A stretch of DNA of 64,000 bases, taken from positions 54,161,001 through 54,225,000 of the forward strand of contig BSWB01000002.1 of assembly GCA_033239125.1 (NCBI GenBank). Direction: 5' to 3'. Positions 34,219-44,318 of this stretch are shown here, one piece after another; positions within the stretch are counted from its first letter, which is position 1; each line of letters opens with the position of its first letter. The position numbers and the translations under genes were made by a program. The DNA is from Fagopyrum homotropicum. Taxonomy: Eukaryota; Streptophyta; Magnoliopsida; Caryophyllales; Polygonaceae. Under the pieces are notes generated by a model. It saw only the letters and a list, made by a program, of their open reading frames with translations. It was not told the origin of the DNA and searched no databases.

Positions 34219-37200
34219 ATATGTCATGTCTTCGATCCACAACCATGAGCTTAGCTTCTCATTCCTTGTTCTATGGAGCAGATCGGTAGCCTAGCGAGCC
34301 TATGTCACGCTGAATCAGCAGCCTCACATGATTGTTGACACCAAGATCAAAGAGCCACCGTCAATCCCGTTCGCAGCTATGATCCCAACAGGAGATCATT
34401 CAACAAGTATTCGTTAATTTACGCCTTTGTGTATCCGTAGAAGACCAAGCCGCAGGCGCGCTTCAACCTAGCCGTGGGTGCGGCTAATTTCACAGGTTGT
34501 GAGGGCGGCGGCTTTGAGCCGATTCCCTGGTGCGGACGGACAAGCCACTGGTGCGGTGTTCCTCCTAAACCGGCCGTGCCGATGCCTTCCTTCGCGGTCG
34601 CGCTTTCTTTCCTCTGTATTTGCGCCTCCTTTGTTCAGCAGTTGCGGTATTCCTCACTGAGTATCTATCTTTGATATTCCGTTCCATTTTTTTTCTCGTT
34701 CTCGGTTTTGGTTTAGTATCATGCTAAGTTTGAACCTAGCTGAACTGGTGTGAATGTCAGCTAGTGGTTGCAAGTTCGTTTGTGGTTGAACGCCTTAGGA
34801 AGTTGTGGAAGCTTTGTCAGATCTTAGAGTTGAGATATGTTGTGTTGATCTTATGTAGATCTTGAGACTAAGTTTTTGGGACATCCTATCATAGTGTTAT
34901 ACAAAAGCAAACGGACCTAAGAGACTAGAAGTAGTGATCTTCTAGAATGTTAAGATATAATCTTGTAGAGGTCACTGAGACTAGAAGTCATAGACTTCTG
35001 GCATTGAAGATAGTAGTTCATTTGGGGGCTTTGTTTGATTAGTCATAGAGTACATTCATGCAGGAAGCCGAGCATGGTTATGAACTATGAGAATCTTGAG
35101 ACAGGTAAGTCCCTTGGAATTACTTACCTGCCTTCTATGTATTAGCATAGCTATGATAGTGGTGTGTGTTTATTTATTGCTATAACAGTAAATGGGACTT
35201 GTGTAACACACCAAATCCGCGGGACTCGGGGCGCTACGGGTTGGGACCTCACAATGGGCCCCGACCCTTACCCTGACAACAATTTCACCGGACCTTGCCA
35301 CATGGCACAAATAAAGGCCAAAACCGAAAAACATTTTTATGCAATTAGTGCAACCCAAAGCAAACAAACTAAAGACTATAACCGAGATACAACCCAAAAA
35401 CCGAATGCCAAATACACGGCATACAAAGCACAACAATCGAATGATAAAACACAACTCCAACCAACCCATCCTAAAATGTACGGAACCCCGGCTACCCACT
35501 CTTCCGGATCTCTCGGCCGCATTCCTAACCTGCAAGGCAATCTACAACAATCGGTATAAAACCGTTAGCTAATATTCGAAGCATTAGAATCAAGGTAAAA
35601 TGTTATTATTAAGTCATATCCCGTTCTAATTCAACTTCTTTTGTGACACGAGAATCTCCCGAAACTCGCCTCGGTCCCCACTTACCGCATGGAACGGTAG
35701 GGATGCATCTGTCCGTCTAACCACACGGAATAGTCGCCAAGAACCTCCTAGCTCTACGCAAGAGCTATGCAATGATGTCACCGCCCGTTCTCATACACTT
35801 GGGAAAAATAGTATAAAGCTCGGTGGTCCTATTTCCGGTTTAATTATTATAACATAAACGATAAACACACATTACCAAACACACATAGATGCTATTACAT
35901 GGAATACGAGCTAAGTAAGTCCGGAGACTTACCTCGTGACCACACTCAACTCACGACACTCTTGCTTCCTTAGGGAGGAAGCCCGTAACCTGCTCACAAG
36001 AAGATAACTATATTAACAACAACCCACTCACAATAGGAAGTCTTAAAATTCTATACAAATGATCTACCCAAGACCATTTGACTCTCATTTCTAGGACCGC
36101 ATCCTAGAATCCCTCATGCTCACAACACATTCAACACAAGCTAGAAGTCCTAAGACTTCTAAATCCTCGGATCTCGCAAGATCGTAACTCACAATGCAAC
36201 TAGAATAAGCCAAACCTAAACTTGAAAATCCCACAGGATCATAAAACCCCACCTTGGGCCTCAAAACGCTCACAAGATCAACCATATAACTTAAAGTCTT
36301 ATAACAACCTCACGAGATAACCAACACCTCAAGCTTTGAATCAACATCAATCCATCAAACAATATCAAATCCTCGAAACTCACATAAGGTTCAAAGCCAC
36401 TACTTGGCATTAACTCTAAGTTACGCTAGATCCATCGTAGCATGATACTAAAACTTAACATAACTAGATCGAGGGGAAAGAATACTCACACGATGTCAAA
36501 AGACGGAATTCGTTCAACGGATGTCGACTTGGACTCGTTAAGCCTTTATCGGGGTGCTTCCGAACCTAGCACCAAACTAAACAAATTTAGCTTATAAGCT
36601 AAATTTGAACGGAATAATGAACATATATAATCTAAGGAAACCCCCACTTCAAAAACCGAAGTTAAAAACAGTAATTAAAATATTTCGGGCAAATTGTATA
36701 ACATGATATACTCAAGGTAAAACTCGTTTTCAAAGCCAATGTTAAAATCCCGATATTTAATCTTTAAGTCATAACCCGAAATTAATCTAACAAGAGCATA
36801 ATATATATGGTATATATATAATTAAGAATATAACTTGAAGTAAAGCCCATGTTTAAAAACCATAAAAACAATTTCAAGGGTAATTTATGAAATGGTAGAA
36901 ACGTGTGTCATAAGGCTATTTCCTGGAATTTATCCCAGCAGGGTAACACTGCAAGATTTAAAAATTATGCCCAAATATGTAAATATAAAACATGGGATAC
37001 AAATCTATAATTAACCAAAAAAGGGCCCCCATTTTAAATACGAAAAGGGTTTCTTCTTCAATTGATGTAGATGGCACGCAGCCACGCAGGGGCAACAAGG
37101 CGGGAGGCGGCGGCCATCGGTTCTGGTTTGGAGGCATCGGCCTGGTTGTTGACGACGGGAGAGAAGGCAGTGGCTCCGGCGGGGCGAGGCGAGGCAAACG

Positions 37201-37770
37201 GAGATGTTGGCGGTTCTTACGGCCTTCTCCAGCTTCATTCCTGGAAGATCAAAGGCTGCACAGAGACACAGTGGGCACAAGCAAAGGGAAATCGAATTCA
37301 AGGCTACAGTGGTTCCGGTTGGCTCCGGCGTGAGGCGAAGCAGGAGCTTCTTCGGCGTTGAAGATGAGTTGGTGTTCGGACTCAGTGGAGGTCGAGAAGG
37401 GAGGTTTCAATGGCGGAAATTGGACGGCACTGTAGGGCGAGAAAAGGGGAGGAAAAAGGTGGCCGCTTGGGTAGGTGAGGTGGCGTTGGTTGCGACTACA
37501 AGGATCCGACGATGAGGGCTACTGCAGGCTTGCAAATGGAAGCGTGACGCTGAGGAGTTTCGAGGTTGTTGCTTGCTGGTGCTTGTAGTTCAAAAACAAA
37601 ACAGAGGAGGGATGTGATGGAGTTAAGAGGGGGATGAGGGAAGGAGAGACTAGAGAGATGACTGCCAAACCGCTAGTTGCTGAAGCAGGTCCCCGGTAGC
37701 GGTGCTCGCTTGCTGTTGCAAGTTGTCTGCTTGAGATGGGAATGAAGGTGAGGCAGAAAGGAAGATGGCG

Positions 37771-38951
37771 TGTGAGATGCATCGGATCCACTCCTGATGG
37801 GTACACGGGGGCGGAGGCGAGGTTTGGGAATCCCTCATGTCACAAAATAAGTATCATTAGTAAGAGTGAATGACTTAAATGAAGATAATAAATGGATTGT
37901 TTGAAAGCATGATGAGTGTTTATTATTTTATGGTTGTGTGTGCTATTATTATTCTCCTAATGTTTAGATAACTAGCTAATGGTTGTTTTGTTGTGTTTTT
38001 AGATGTACCGCAAGTTAGAACAGCAACTGAGTGATCCGGAAGTAGTGGTCAGCCAGGTCTCCATACTACTTAGAGTGGGGGTTTGGGTTGTTGCTTTGTT
38101 GTTCTTTTCGCCTTGTTAAGACAGTCAGTCTTTTCCATCGTTTAAGTATTATAGGTTGTTAGACTTTGTTGCATTCATCCTGTTAAAAATACATTTTTAT
38201 AAATTTCGGTTTTTCTTATTTGTGTCTTGTTGCAAGATCCTAGTAAAATTGTTGTCAAATTGAGGTCGGGACCCATTGTGAGGTCCTAACCAGTAATGTC
38301 CCGAGTATTGAGAATTCGGGGTGTTACAACATGGTATCAGAGCGAGGTTGGCAACAATGGCACTTGAAATCTTCTGAAGGACCGAATAAGTAATTAAGTG
38401 GAACCCGAAAAAGGATCTGAGCTTTAAAAAGGACTTTTGGTTTTCAAATGCATGCATAGTCTGGTTGGGAATATAAAGTACGGATGACAACCACTAATAC
38501 CGCGGATCTCAGTATGCTTAGTATGGACTTTAGGTTGTTACTTTCTTTGGACTTATTAGCTTGATTATAATGATGGGTAATGTAGATGAGCATATGCCGA
38601 AGATTAGTAGAATTTATAGTTATGGTACACCCTTAATGGAGATAACAATGTGAGATCCTCATTCAGTTGACACACCTAAGTTTTTGAAGGGTTTCAACGT
38701 GAGGATTAGTATGCACATCTTATGTGCATTAGGGTAGGCGAAGGGCGGGCAACTCCTTCGAGCTTGTTGAGGAGCGTCGAGGCGGAAAAGTGAGGACTGA
38801 AGGACAACATCAACGAACGTGGTAAGCAAGGGATCCCGAGTCAACTTAAGGGAAACAAATTAAGGGTATACATGAGAGTAGTTCCGGCAAGACATTGGAT
38901 GATCGGCAATTATGCAAATTGGGAGCGACATCACCTAGGTTCTTTCAAGTG
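37771..38951 (+). mobile_element. Chromovirus fragment I: LTR end, primer site, start of gag region
   Basis: A piece lying between the two halves of the minus-strand solo LTR: an LTR 3' part (to 38327), primer site TGGTATCAGAGC (38332-38343), conserved leader, and a decayed gag-region start (to about 38951). Both ends are ragged and no target duplication is seen, so it is a recombination or deletion remnant and not a fresh insertion. Edges are approximate. Confidence 0.65.
38357..38377 (+). other. Conserved leader micro-ORF MALEIF (fragment I)
   Basis: ATG to TGA, 25 nt after the primer-site start. Its coding bases are identical to those of A. Confidence 0.6.
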
Positions 38952-39314
38952 TGATGTAAAGCAACGTTACAAACAAAGTGGATACCTTCTGAAACACACA
39001 TGGGCATGAAAGTCCAAGTGAAATGCACCTAGAGACGGAATAGGTTGGGCGGGAGAGCACCCATAGGTCACGCCAGACGCCCAGGGAAAACAATGAAAAA
39101 GAAATAGAAGAAATGAAAATAGAAAAAGGAAAAAGAAATAAACTCAATGGATGTATCGGAAACGATTTTTTTTTTAATTTGAAAAATTTTCCGGATTTTT
39201 TCAAAAATTTAAATACGGAACAAATACATAAATACATTCGAAAAATATACTTTGGGATATATAAGCCCATCTCGTAATTATTTACGAGATTAAAACAATA
39301 ATTTATAAACGCGT

Positions 39315-39315
<1 letters not shown>

Positions 39316-39356
<41 letters not shown>
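39316..39356. repeat. (AT)n microsatellite in the B-like solo LTR
   Basis: About 40 bp of alternating AT inside an AT-rich part of the LTR start; the B LTRs lack it. Confidence 0.9.
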
Positions 39357-39359
<3 letters not shown>

Positions 39360-40131
39360 CGATATTTATATACTCGTAAATTATTAATTTACGACGCAAA
39401 ATACTAGTAACAATATTTAAGCTAATTAAATGTCGATAAAAGTAGGAAAAATAAATATTGAAACGCACCCCATAAACAGGGCATTACAACTAGGACGACG
39501 TTGTACATTGATTGATCCAAGTGTATTATAAAAGGGCGGTGACCACTTGTCCAGTTCTACAGGAGACTGAGAGGTGCTCGTGCGACCAGACCAACAAGTA
39601 ACGGATAGATGCATCTGATCTATTCGTGTCGGTAATAGAAATAGGGGCAAGTTCTGAGAGATTATCGTGTCACAAAAGAAGTTGAGTTAGTAATTGAATT
39701 AACTAATTGAAAGATAATATTCGGTTGTTGTACGAGCATGCTATGTGTTTTATGTTACCTTATATGTGTATGTGCTATTATGGTTATTGTGATATATGGA
39801 ATGTTAGCTAACGGTTTATCCGCCGTTGTAGATGTCTTGCAGGTTAAGAGTTGTGGAGAGATCAGGAATGGATGGTTAGCCGGGTGCACTTACTCATATA
39901 GATGGGAAGGGAGAGTTTTTCCGTATCCGCATGCACCTTCTATTGTTGTTATGTTTGTAAGGTTGAACCATGTATAAATTCATCATTTCAACCTTAATTG
40001 ACTTCACTTTGTTTTACTACGTTTTTGCCTTGTTGTAAGTTTCAGAAATGTTGTTGTGAAAACTGAGGTCGGGACCTATTATTAGGTCTTAGCTAGTAGC
40101 TCTCCGACTTCTGAGAATTCGGGGTGTTACA

Positions 40132-40178
40132 AAATCATTTTAGTTAAGATTGACACAATGATATTATGTATACATACA
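40132..40178. repeat. Partial unit of the 111-bp tandem repeat
   Basis: Reads AAATCATTTTAGTTAAG and on to ATTATGTATACATACA, matching units of the array at 53559-54530. It is the left remnant of the array, cut by the D LTR on one side and the hAT-like element on the other. Confidence 0.85.
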
Positions 40179-43100
40179 TAGGGGTGTAAATGGGTTGGGG
40201 ATTCCCTTAAATTCACGGGTATTATCCGCCAGGGGGATGGGGATTTTAAACGGGGACGGGGACGGAGATGGGTTAAAAATTGATTCCCCGCTTGAGGATG
40301 AGGACAGGGATGAAGATAAGGGTATTCGCCCCGCTCCCCGATCTGAACTCGAACCCATCGGGGAAACCCGACGGAGAATCCGATGGGGAACCCCAATGGG
40401 ATTCCGACGGGGAATATGTTAGCATGAAATATTGCGATATTCTAGGCATGTTTTCTAGTTGTTTTTCATCCATTATAGTGTTCATTGATAAGGCATTAAA
40501 ACATTTCTTAGCTAGTTTATCTATATTTTTGATATGGAGGTCTACATTAGCTTTGTGTTGATTATAGGTGAATAAGAGCTAAAACCGAACCAATTGAGAG
40601 AGATAAGAGAAGATTTGAGCACACCCAAGGATTAAGAACACATCAAAGAAGTCAAGGGAGATTCTAGGATGAGGAATGACACGACACAAAGGGAACCACA
40701 AGCAAATTACACTTCCACGCTCTAAAATACGGTCGTAGAGAATTCCACGCCTAAAACCACGGCCGGAGATCTTGGCAACATGAACGTGAAGTATTCCAGA
40801 GAGTTACACGGTATAAAGTACGGTCGTGGAAATCATATGGAACTGTAATCCACTTCCATGCTCTAAACCACGGCCGTGGAACTCCATGAAACCGTGATTT
40901 TGGTGATCTTTTGTCGAATAAATAATTGTCACATCATTTACGCACATGGGCCGGACGGTTATTTTATCCTTCCTTATGAAAAGGCTAGAGAGGAGAAAAT
41001 TTGGAACACGTGCTTAGGGCTGCATTGGACGTCCGGAGATTTTGCACTTGAAAACAGAGATTCACGAGGGTTTGTGTAATATCCACATTTTTTAATCCCG
41101 TTTATTTCCAAATTTAACAAGATTCTGATCCCATAACATATTTTTTTTCATGGTATCTATCTAGTATCATGTATCAACACAAATTTTATCATTTATTGAG
41201 TCTTTCACACACATAAAATAAAATAAACATAAAAATAAAAATAAAAATAAAAATAAAGATCGCAAAACCCTAACTCCGCATGTACCGAGTGACGATTCTG
41301 TTGGATCAAGATAACTCACGTTTCAGCCCGTTCTCTATTTTGTATGAGAAGGCCCATTTAAGAGGCCCAATTGCCACATGAGTTGTCCACCAAGGAAGCC
41401 GTTACAATTTGGAAATCCTAAACCCAATAAACACATTTAACATTAAACCTAATTATCCCTAACCTAATTAATTCTAACCTAATACCTCTTCAACCTACCA
41501 GCCCACGTACACTCCTGGTATTCACGCCCCAACAAGAACGCAGTACCCCACTCCTCCTTTCATTTCCGCTCAGCCGCCACCATCCGTCCAGATCGATTCG
41601 TCACATCGCCTTCGGGAACCCTGGAGGAAACTCGAGAAGCTGTCTATGCGTCACACCGGAGGCGACCAACCACTCCAACTCGCGTGGCTTCGGCAACCAC
41701 TTCCGCCGCACCCCAGCCGTCTACAACACAATGGACACTCGGGCATCACCTTCAGAAGCAGTCGACTTCCTTAGCCAGCCCTCGACCGTCGATGTTGCCG
41801 TAGGAACTAGGTGAGTCGTCCTGTCGCCTCCTGCATTTCCCTTCTTATTGTAAAGAGTAGTGCGGGTTTGATTTGTTTGTATCGTACAATACCGTAGACC
41901 ACGAATCGCCGCCGCCCCGTCACGAGCCACGCCACCACTCCAGTCTTCCAGCCATCCCTCTCTCCTTGCCGAGGACAATCATCGATCATTGGGATCGAAT
42001 TGTACTGGATTGGTGAGTCCTCTTCACTTCTATCTCCATCTTCTGTCAAATCTCGTAACTGAGTATGCCCACACTCTTTCCTTGCTTCCCTCCATATATA
42101 TATGTTCCAATAGTTGTCTCTGAACCATTGTTGAAACCAATATGCTACAGCTAAGAAGCAACTCAAGAAACTGTTGCATTTTCTCAGTTTTTTCGACTTT
42201 GTCGAGCATCCAACTTCGGGTTCCGATGTAGGTATGAAACACTGATCCATTTTGGCTGAAATTTTTATATGCTATAGATGAGATATTTTAGTAGAACATA
42301 TTAAAATTTGAGAGGAATCCAGTGAATGGTTTGGGAGTTATGATTTTTCAAAGATTGGGTCGTAAGCAGTTTTATTTTCTGTTGTGCTGAAATATTCTAA
42401 GTGTTGGGAAAACTGCATGTTGACACAGTTTTGTGATCCCGTTTTGGGTAAGTTAGACTCCTCCTTTGTGGCTGATTTTCGGATATGTTGTAGTCAGTAG
42501 TTCATAGTAGATCATACTAAAATTTGGGAAGAATTGGAGTTATAGTTTGAGAGTTAGGGTGTCTCAAAGTTGACTCCTCACACAGTTTTTATAACTGTGC
42601 TGAGTGTTGGGAAAAACAGCATGTGATGCTGTTTTGAGAGATAGTTTTGAATAAGAGTTTGATCTCTGTTTGACTTGAATTTTGGATAGGATATAGTTGG
42701 CATATTGTGGTGGAACATCTTAAAATTTGGGATGAATCCAGCAAGTGGTTTAGGAGTTATGAATTTTTGAAGTTGAGACCTTAAACAGTTTTCTGGATGT
42801 TGCTGAAATTGTTCAGTCTTGGAATTATCTGGGTTGTGCAGTCATGTTTGAGCTTAAGTTTGGATACCTTAGAAACATAATCCACCGTTCAGTTTTTAAT
42901 ATGTTATAGAGTGTCTGTGTATCGAAAGTTGGGGTTGATCCAACGGTTGGATTTAGATCTATGAAGGTCCAGAGTGGAGTGGCTGAGCAGTTAAGAAATA
43001 CTCAGTTTTGGCTAAGTCTGAATTTCTGGTTTAGAAACTGACTTTGAGAATTTGTGTAGAAGTGATTATTATGTATTTTTTGGAAAATTCTGACTACTAT

Positions 43101-43523
43101 GGATAGAGTGCATAGCATAAAAGACTTTGAGATTTTTGTTAGACTTTTTATATCTTTATTCGGTTCTCATATCTTAAGCCAACGTCGGACCTTGACGACT
43201 TTTTATAAAAGTCAAGAATGTAGTTAACTCTTCTAAATCTTTAGCAAACTTTCCTTTGAGAGTTTGAGTGTGGTTTTGAGTTCCAAAGAATAGTTTGAAA
43301 CTTTGTTATGGAATTTTATAAAGTTTCGGGACCAGGGGTAAAACAGTCAATTATCCGTATAAGGGTATTTTGGTAATTTATCTGATGATAGAGTTAAATA
43401 TCTTAGAAGTCAGAGACTTCTAATTAAGTGGGATACATTATTGATCCACTTGCCTTTTATAACAGGCGGTTGAGTTCCTGCGGTTACAGACCGAGTCGAG
43501 ATAACGAGATTATGTTTGAATTC

Positions 43524-43546
43524 AAGTAAGTCCTTTGGGCTTACTT
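43524..43546 (+). other. LTR hairpin with donor-like GTAAGTCC (E, 5' LTR)
   Basis: AAGTAAGTCC, loop TTT, GGGCTTACTT. The 3' LTR has AGGTAAGTCC (51051-51073), a perfect splice-donor consensus. Equivalent hairpins lie at 3111-3130 (A), 15363-15385 (B), 35103-35126 (D), 35913-35933 and 58539-58562 (F). Confidence 0.6.
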
Positions 43547-44236
43547 AGCTAACTTTCAGATATGAGTATGAATAATGATATTGGTGGATGAATGATGTGT
43601 TTATAGTTAATAGTAATTATCTACCGACCTATACATTGGCCTAAGAGTAACGGGCGGTGGCATTCTGCTCAGTTAGCCTGAGGGCGCTGGGGGTTTCTGT
43701 AGGGACTAGTCCACACTCGGTTTGTAATGATGTTACCGGCGGAGGAAAGCTAGTCCTACACCCAGTTGGATAAGGAACGGAGGCGAGAACTCTTAAGATT
43801 CTCGTGCCACAACTGTAAAATGGAATAAGGTGAATCACTTAACTACTAGATAATAACCGGTTTGTGTGCCAGCATGATGATTGTTTATGTTACCTTGTTT
43901 GTGTTTGTGCTATCCTTATTCTGCTTATATTTGGATTGTTAGCTAACGGTTTATCCGTGTTGTAGATCTGTAGAGATAGACAGTTGCAGAGAGATCCGGA
44001 ACGGATGGTCAGCCGGGTCCACGTATTCATTAGACGGGGACGGGGGAGTCTTCCATACGACATGCATGTTATGTATTTATATATATGTTTGTAAGGCTGT
44101 CACTTGTATACATTCATACCATCAAAATATTATGTTTTAAAATTGTTTTAAATACATTTGTGCCTTGTTGTAAGATCCAAGTAATGTTGTTGTTAAACCA
44201 AGGTCGGGACCCATTTTGAGGTCCTAACCAGTAGCT

Positions 44237-44259
44237 CCCCGAGTTCCAAGAACTTGGGG
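44237..44259 (+). other. LTR-terminal hairpin (E, 5' LTR)
   Basis: Stem CCCCGAGTTC/GAACTTGGGG, loop CAA, about 8 bases before the LTR end and 11 before the primer site. Confidence 0.6.
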
Positions 44260-44270
44260 CTGTTACAACA

Positions 44271-44282
44271 TGGTATCAGAGC
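44271..44282 (+). other. Primer binding site of E (initiator Met-tRNA)
   Basis: TGGTATCAGAGC, 3 nt after the LTR end. Confidence 0.93.
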
Positions 44283-44297
44283 TCTGAGTTGGCAACA

Positions 44298-44318
44298 ATG
44301 GCACTTGAAATCTTCTAA
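44298..44318 (+). other. Conserved leader micro-ORF MALEIF (E)
   Basis: ATG to TAA, six codons, 27 nt after the primer-site start. Confidence 0.6.

Larger units (their letters stand above)
35202..39488 (-). repeat. B-like chromovirus solo LTR in the LTR of D, split by fragment I
   Basis: On the minus strand the LTR begins TGTAATGCCC at 39488. Its first ~540 bp match the B LTR (ACGAGAT palindrome region, CAAAGTATATTTTT). The rest is 35202 to about 37770 and ends GGTGTGTTACA. Flanking pentamers are ACTTG (35197-35201) and ACTAG (39489-39493), a duplication with one change. Net length is about 3.1 kb. A GC-rich exon-like block lies at 37070-37770 and the conserved hairpin at 35913-35933. Confidence 0.78.
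29992..40131 (+). mobile_element. Chromovirus D, 5'-truncated, with LTR split by nested insertions
   Basis: Plus-strand Tekay/Del-type element. The internal region begins in RT and continues through RNase H, integrase and chromodomain to a purine tract (32319-32330) and the 3' LTR. The LTR is broken by two solo LTRs (32683-34218 and 35202-39488) and ends at 40131 with GGGGTGTTACA. The 5' LTR, gag and most of RT are missing; an Athila-type LTR abuts the left edge. It ends inside a copy of the 111-bp tandem repeat. Confidence 0.85.
32336..40131 (+). repeat. 3' LTR of chromovirus D, interrupted twice
   Basis: Parts are 32336-32682, 34224-35201 and 39494-40131, about 1.96 kb net. Joining the flanks of both insertions gives an order of landmarks matching the B and E LTRs: GC-rich block (34480-34660), hairpin ACAGGTAAGTCC (35101 onward), AAAGGGCGGTGACC (39530 onward), and terminal GGGGTGTTACA. 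Confidence 0.8.
41075..44267 (+). repeat. 5' LTR of chromovirus E
   Basis: Starts TGTAATATCC, ends GGGCTGTTACA. Contents in order: AAAAT microsatellite (about 41213-41258), telo-box AAACCCTAA (41265-41273), GC-rich exon-like block (41490-42010) with donor-like GTGAGT at 41811 and 42013, three diverged ~210-bp modules (42254-42890), splice-donor-like hairpin (43524-43546), terminal hairpin (44237-44259). ORFs in the GC-rich block are not genes. Confidence 0.93.

Noticed and set aside
36992..37515. Plus-strand ORFs of 96-113 codons
   Set aside because: They fall in the GC-rich block of a minus-strand solo LTR; several frames open together.
37771..38951. Continuation of the D LTR directly after 35201
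   Set aside because: 39489 onward fits the D LTR better (order of landmarks and near-duplicate pentamer ACTTG/ACTAG), so this is treated as a separate fragment.
41721..42250. Minus-strand ORFs of 85-147 codons, repeated at 49123-49667
   Set aside because: Duplicated in both E LTRs, on the strand opposite to transcription, no domain.
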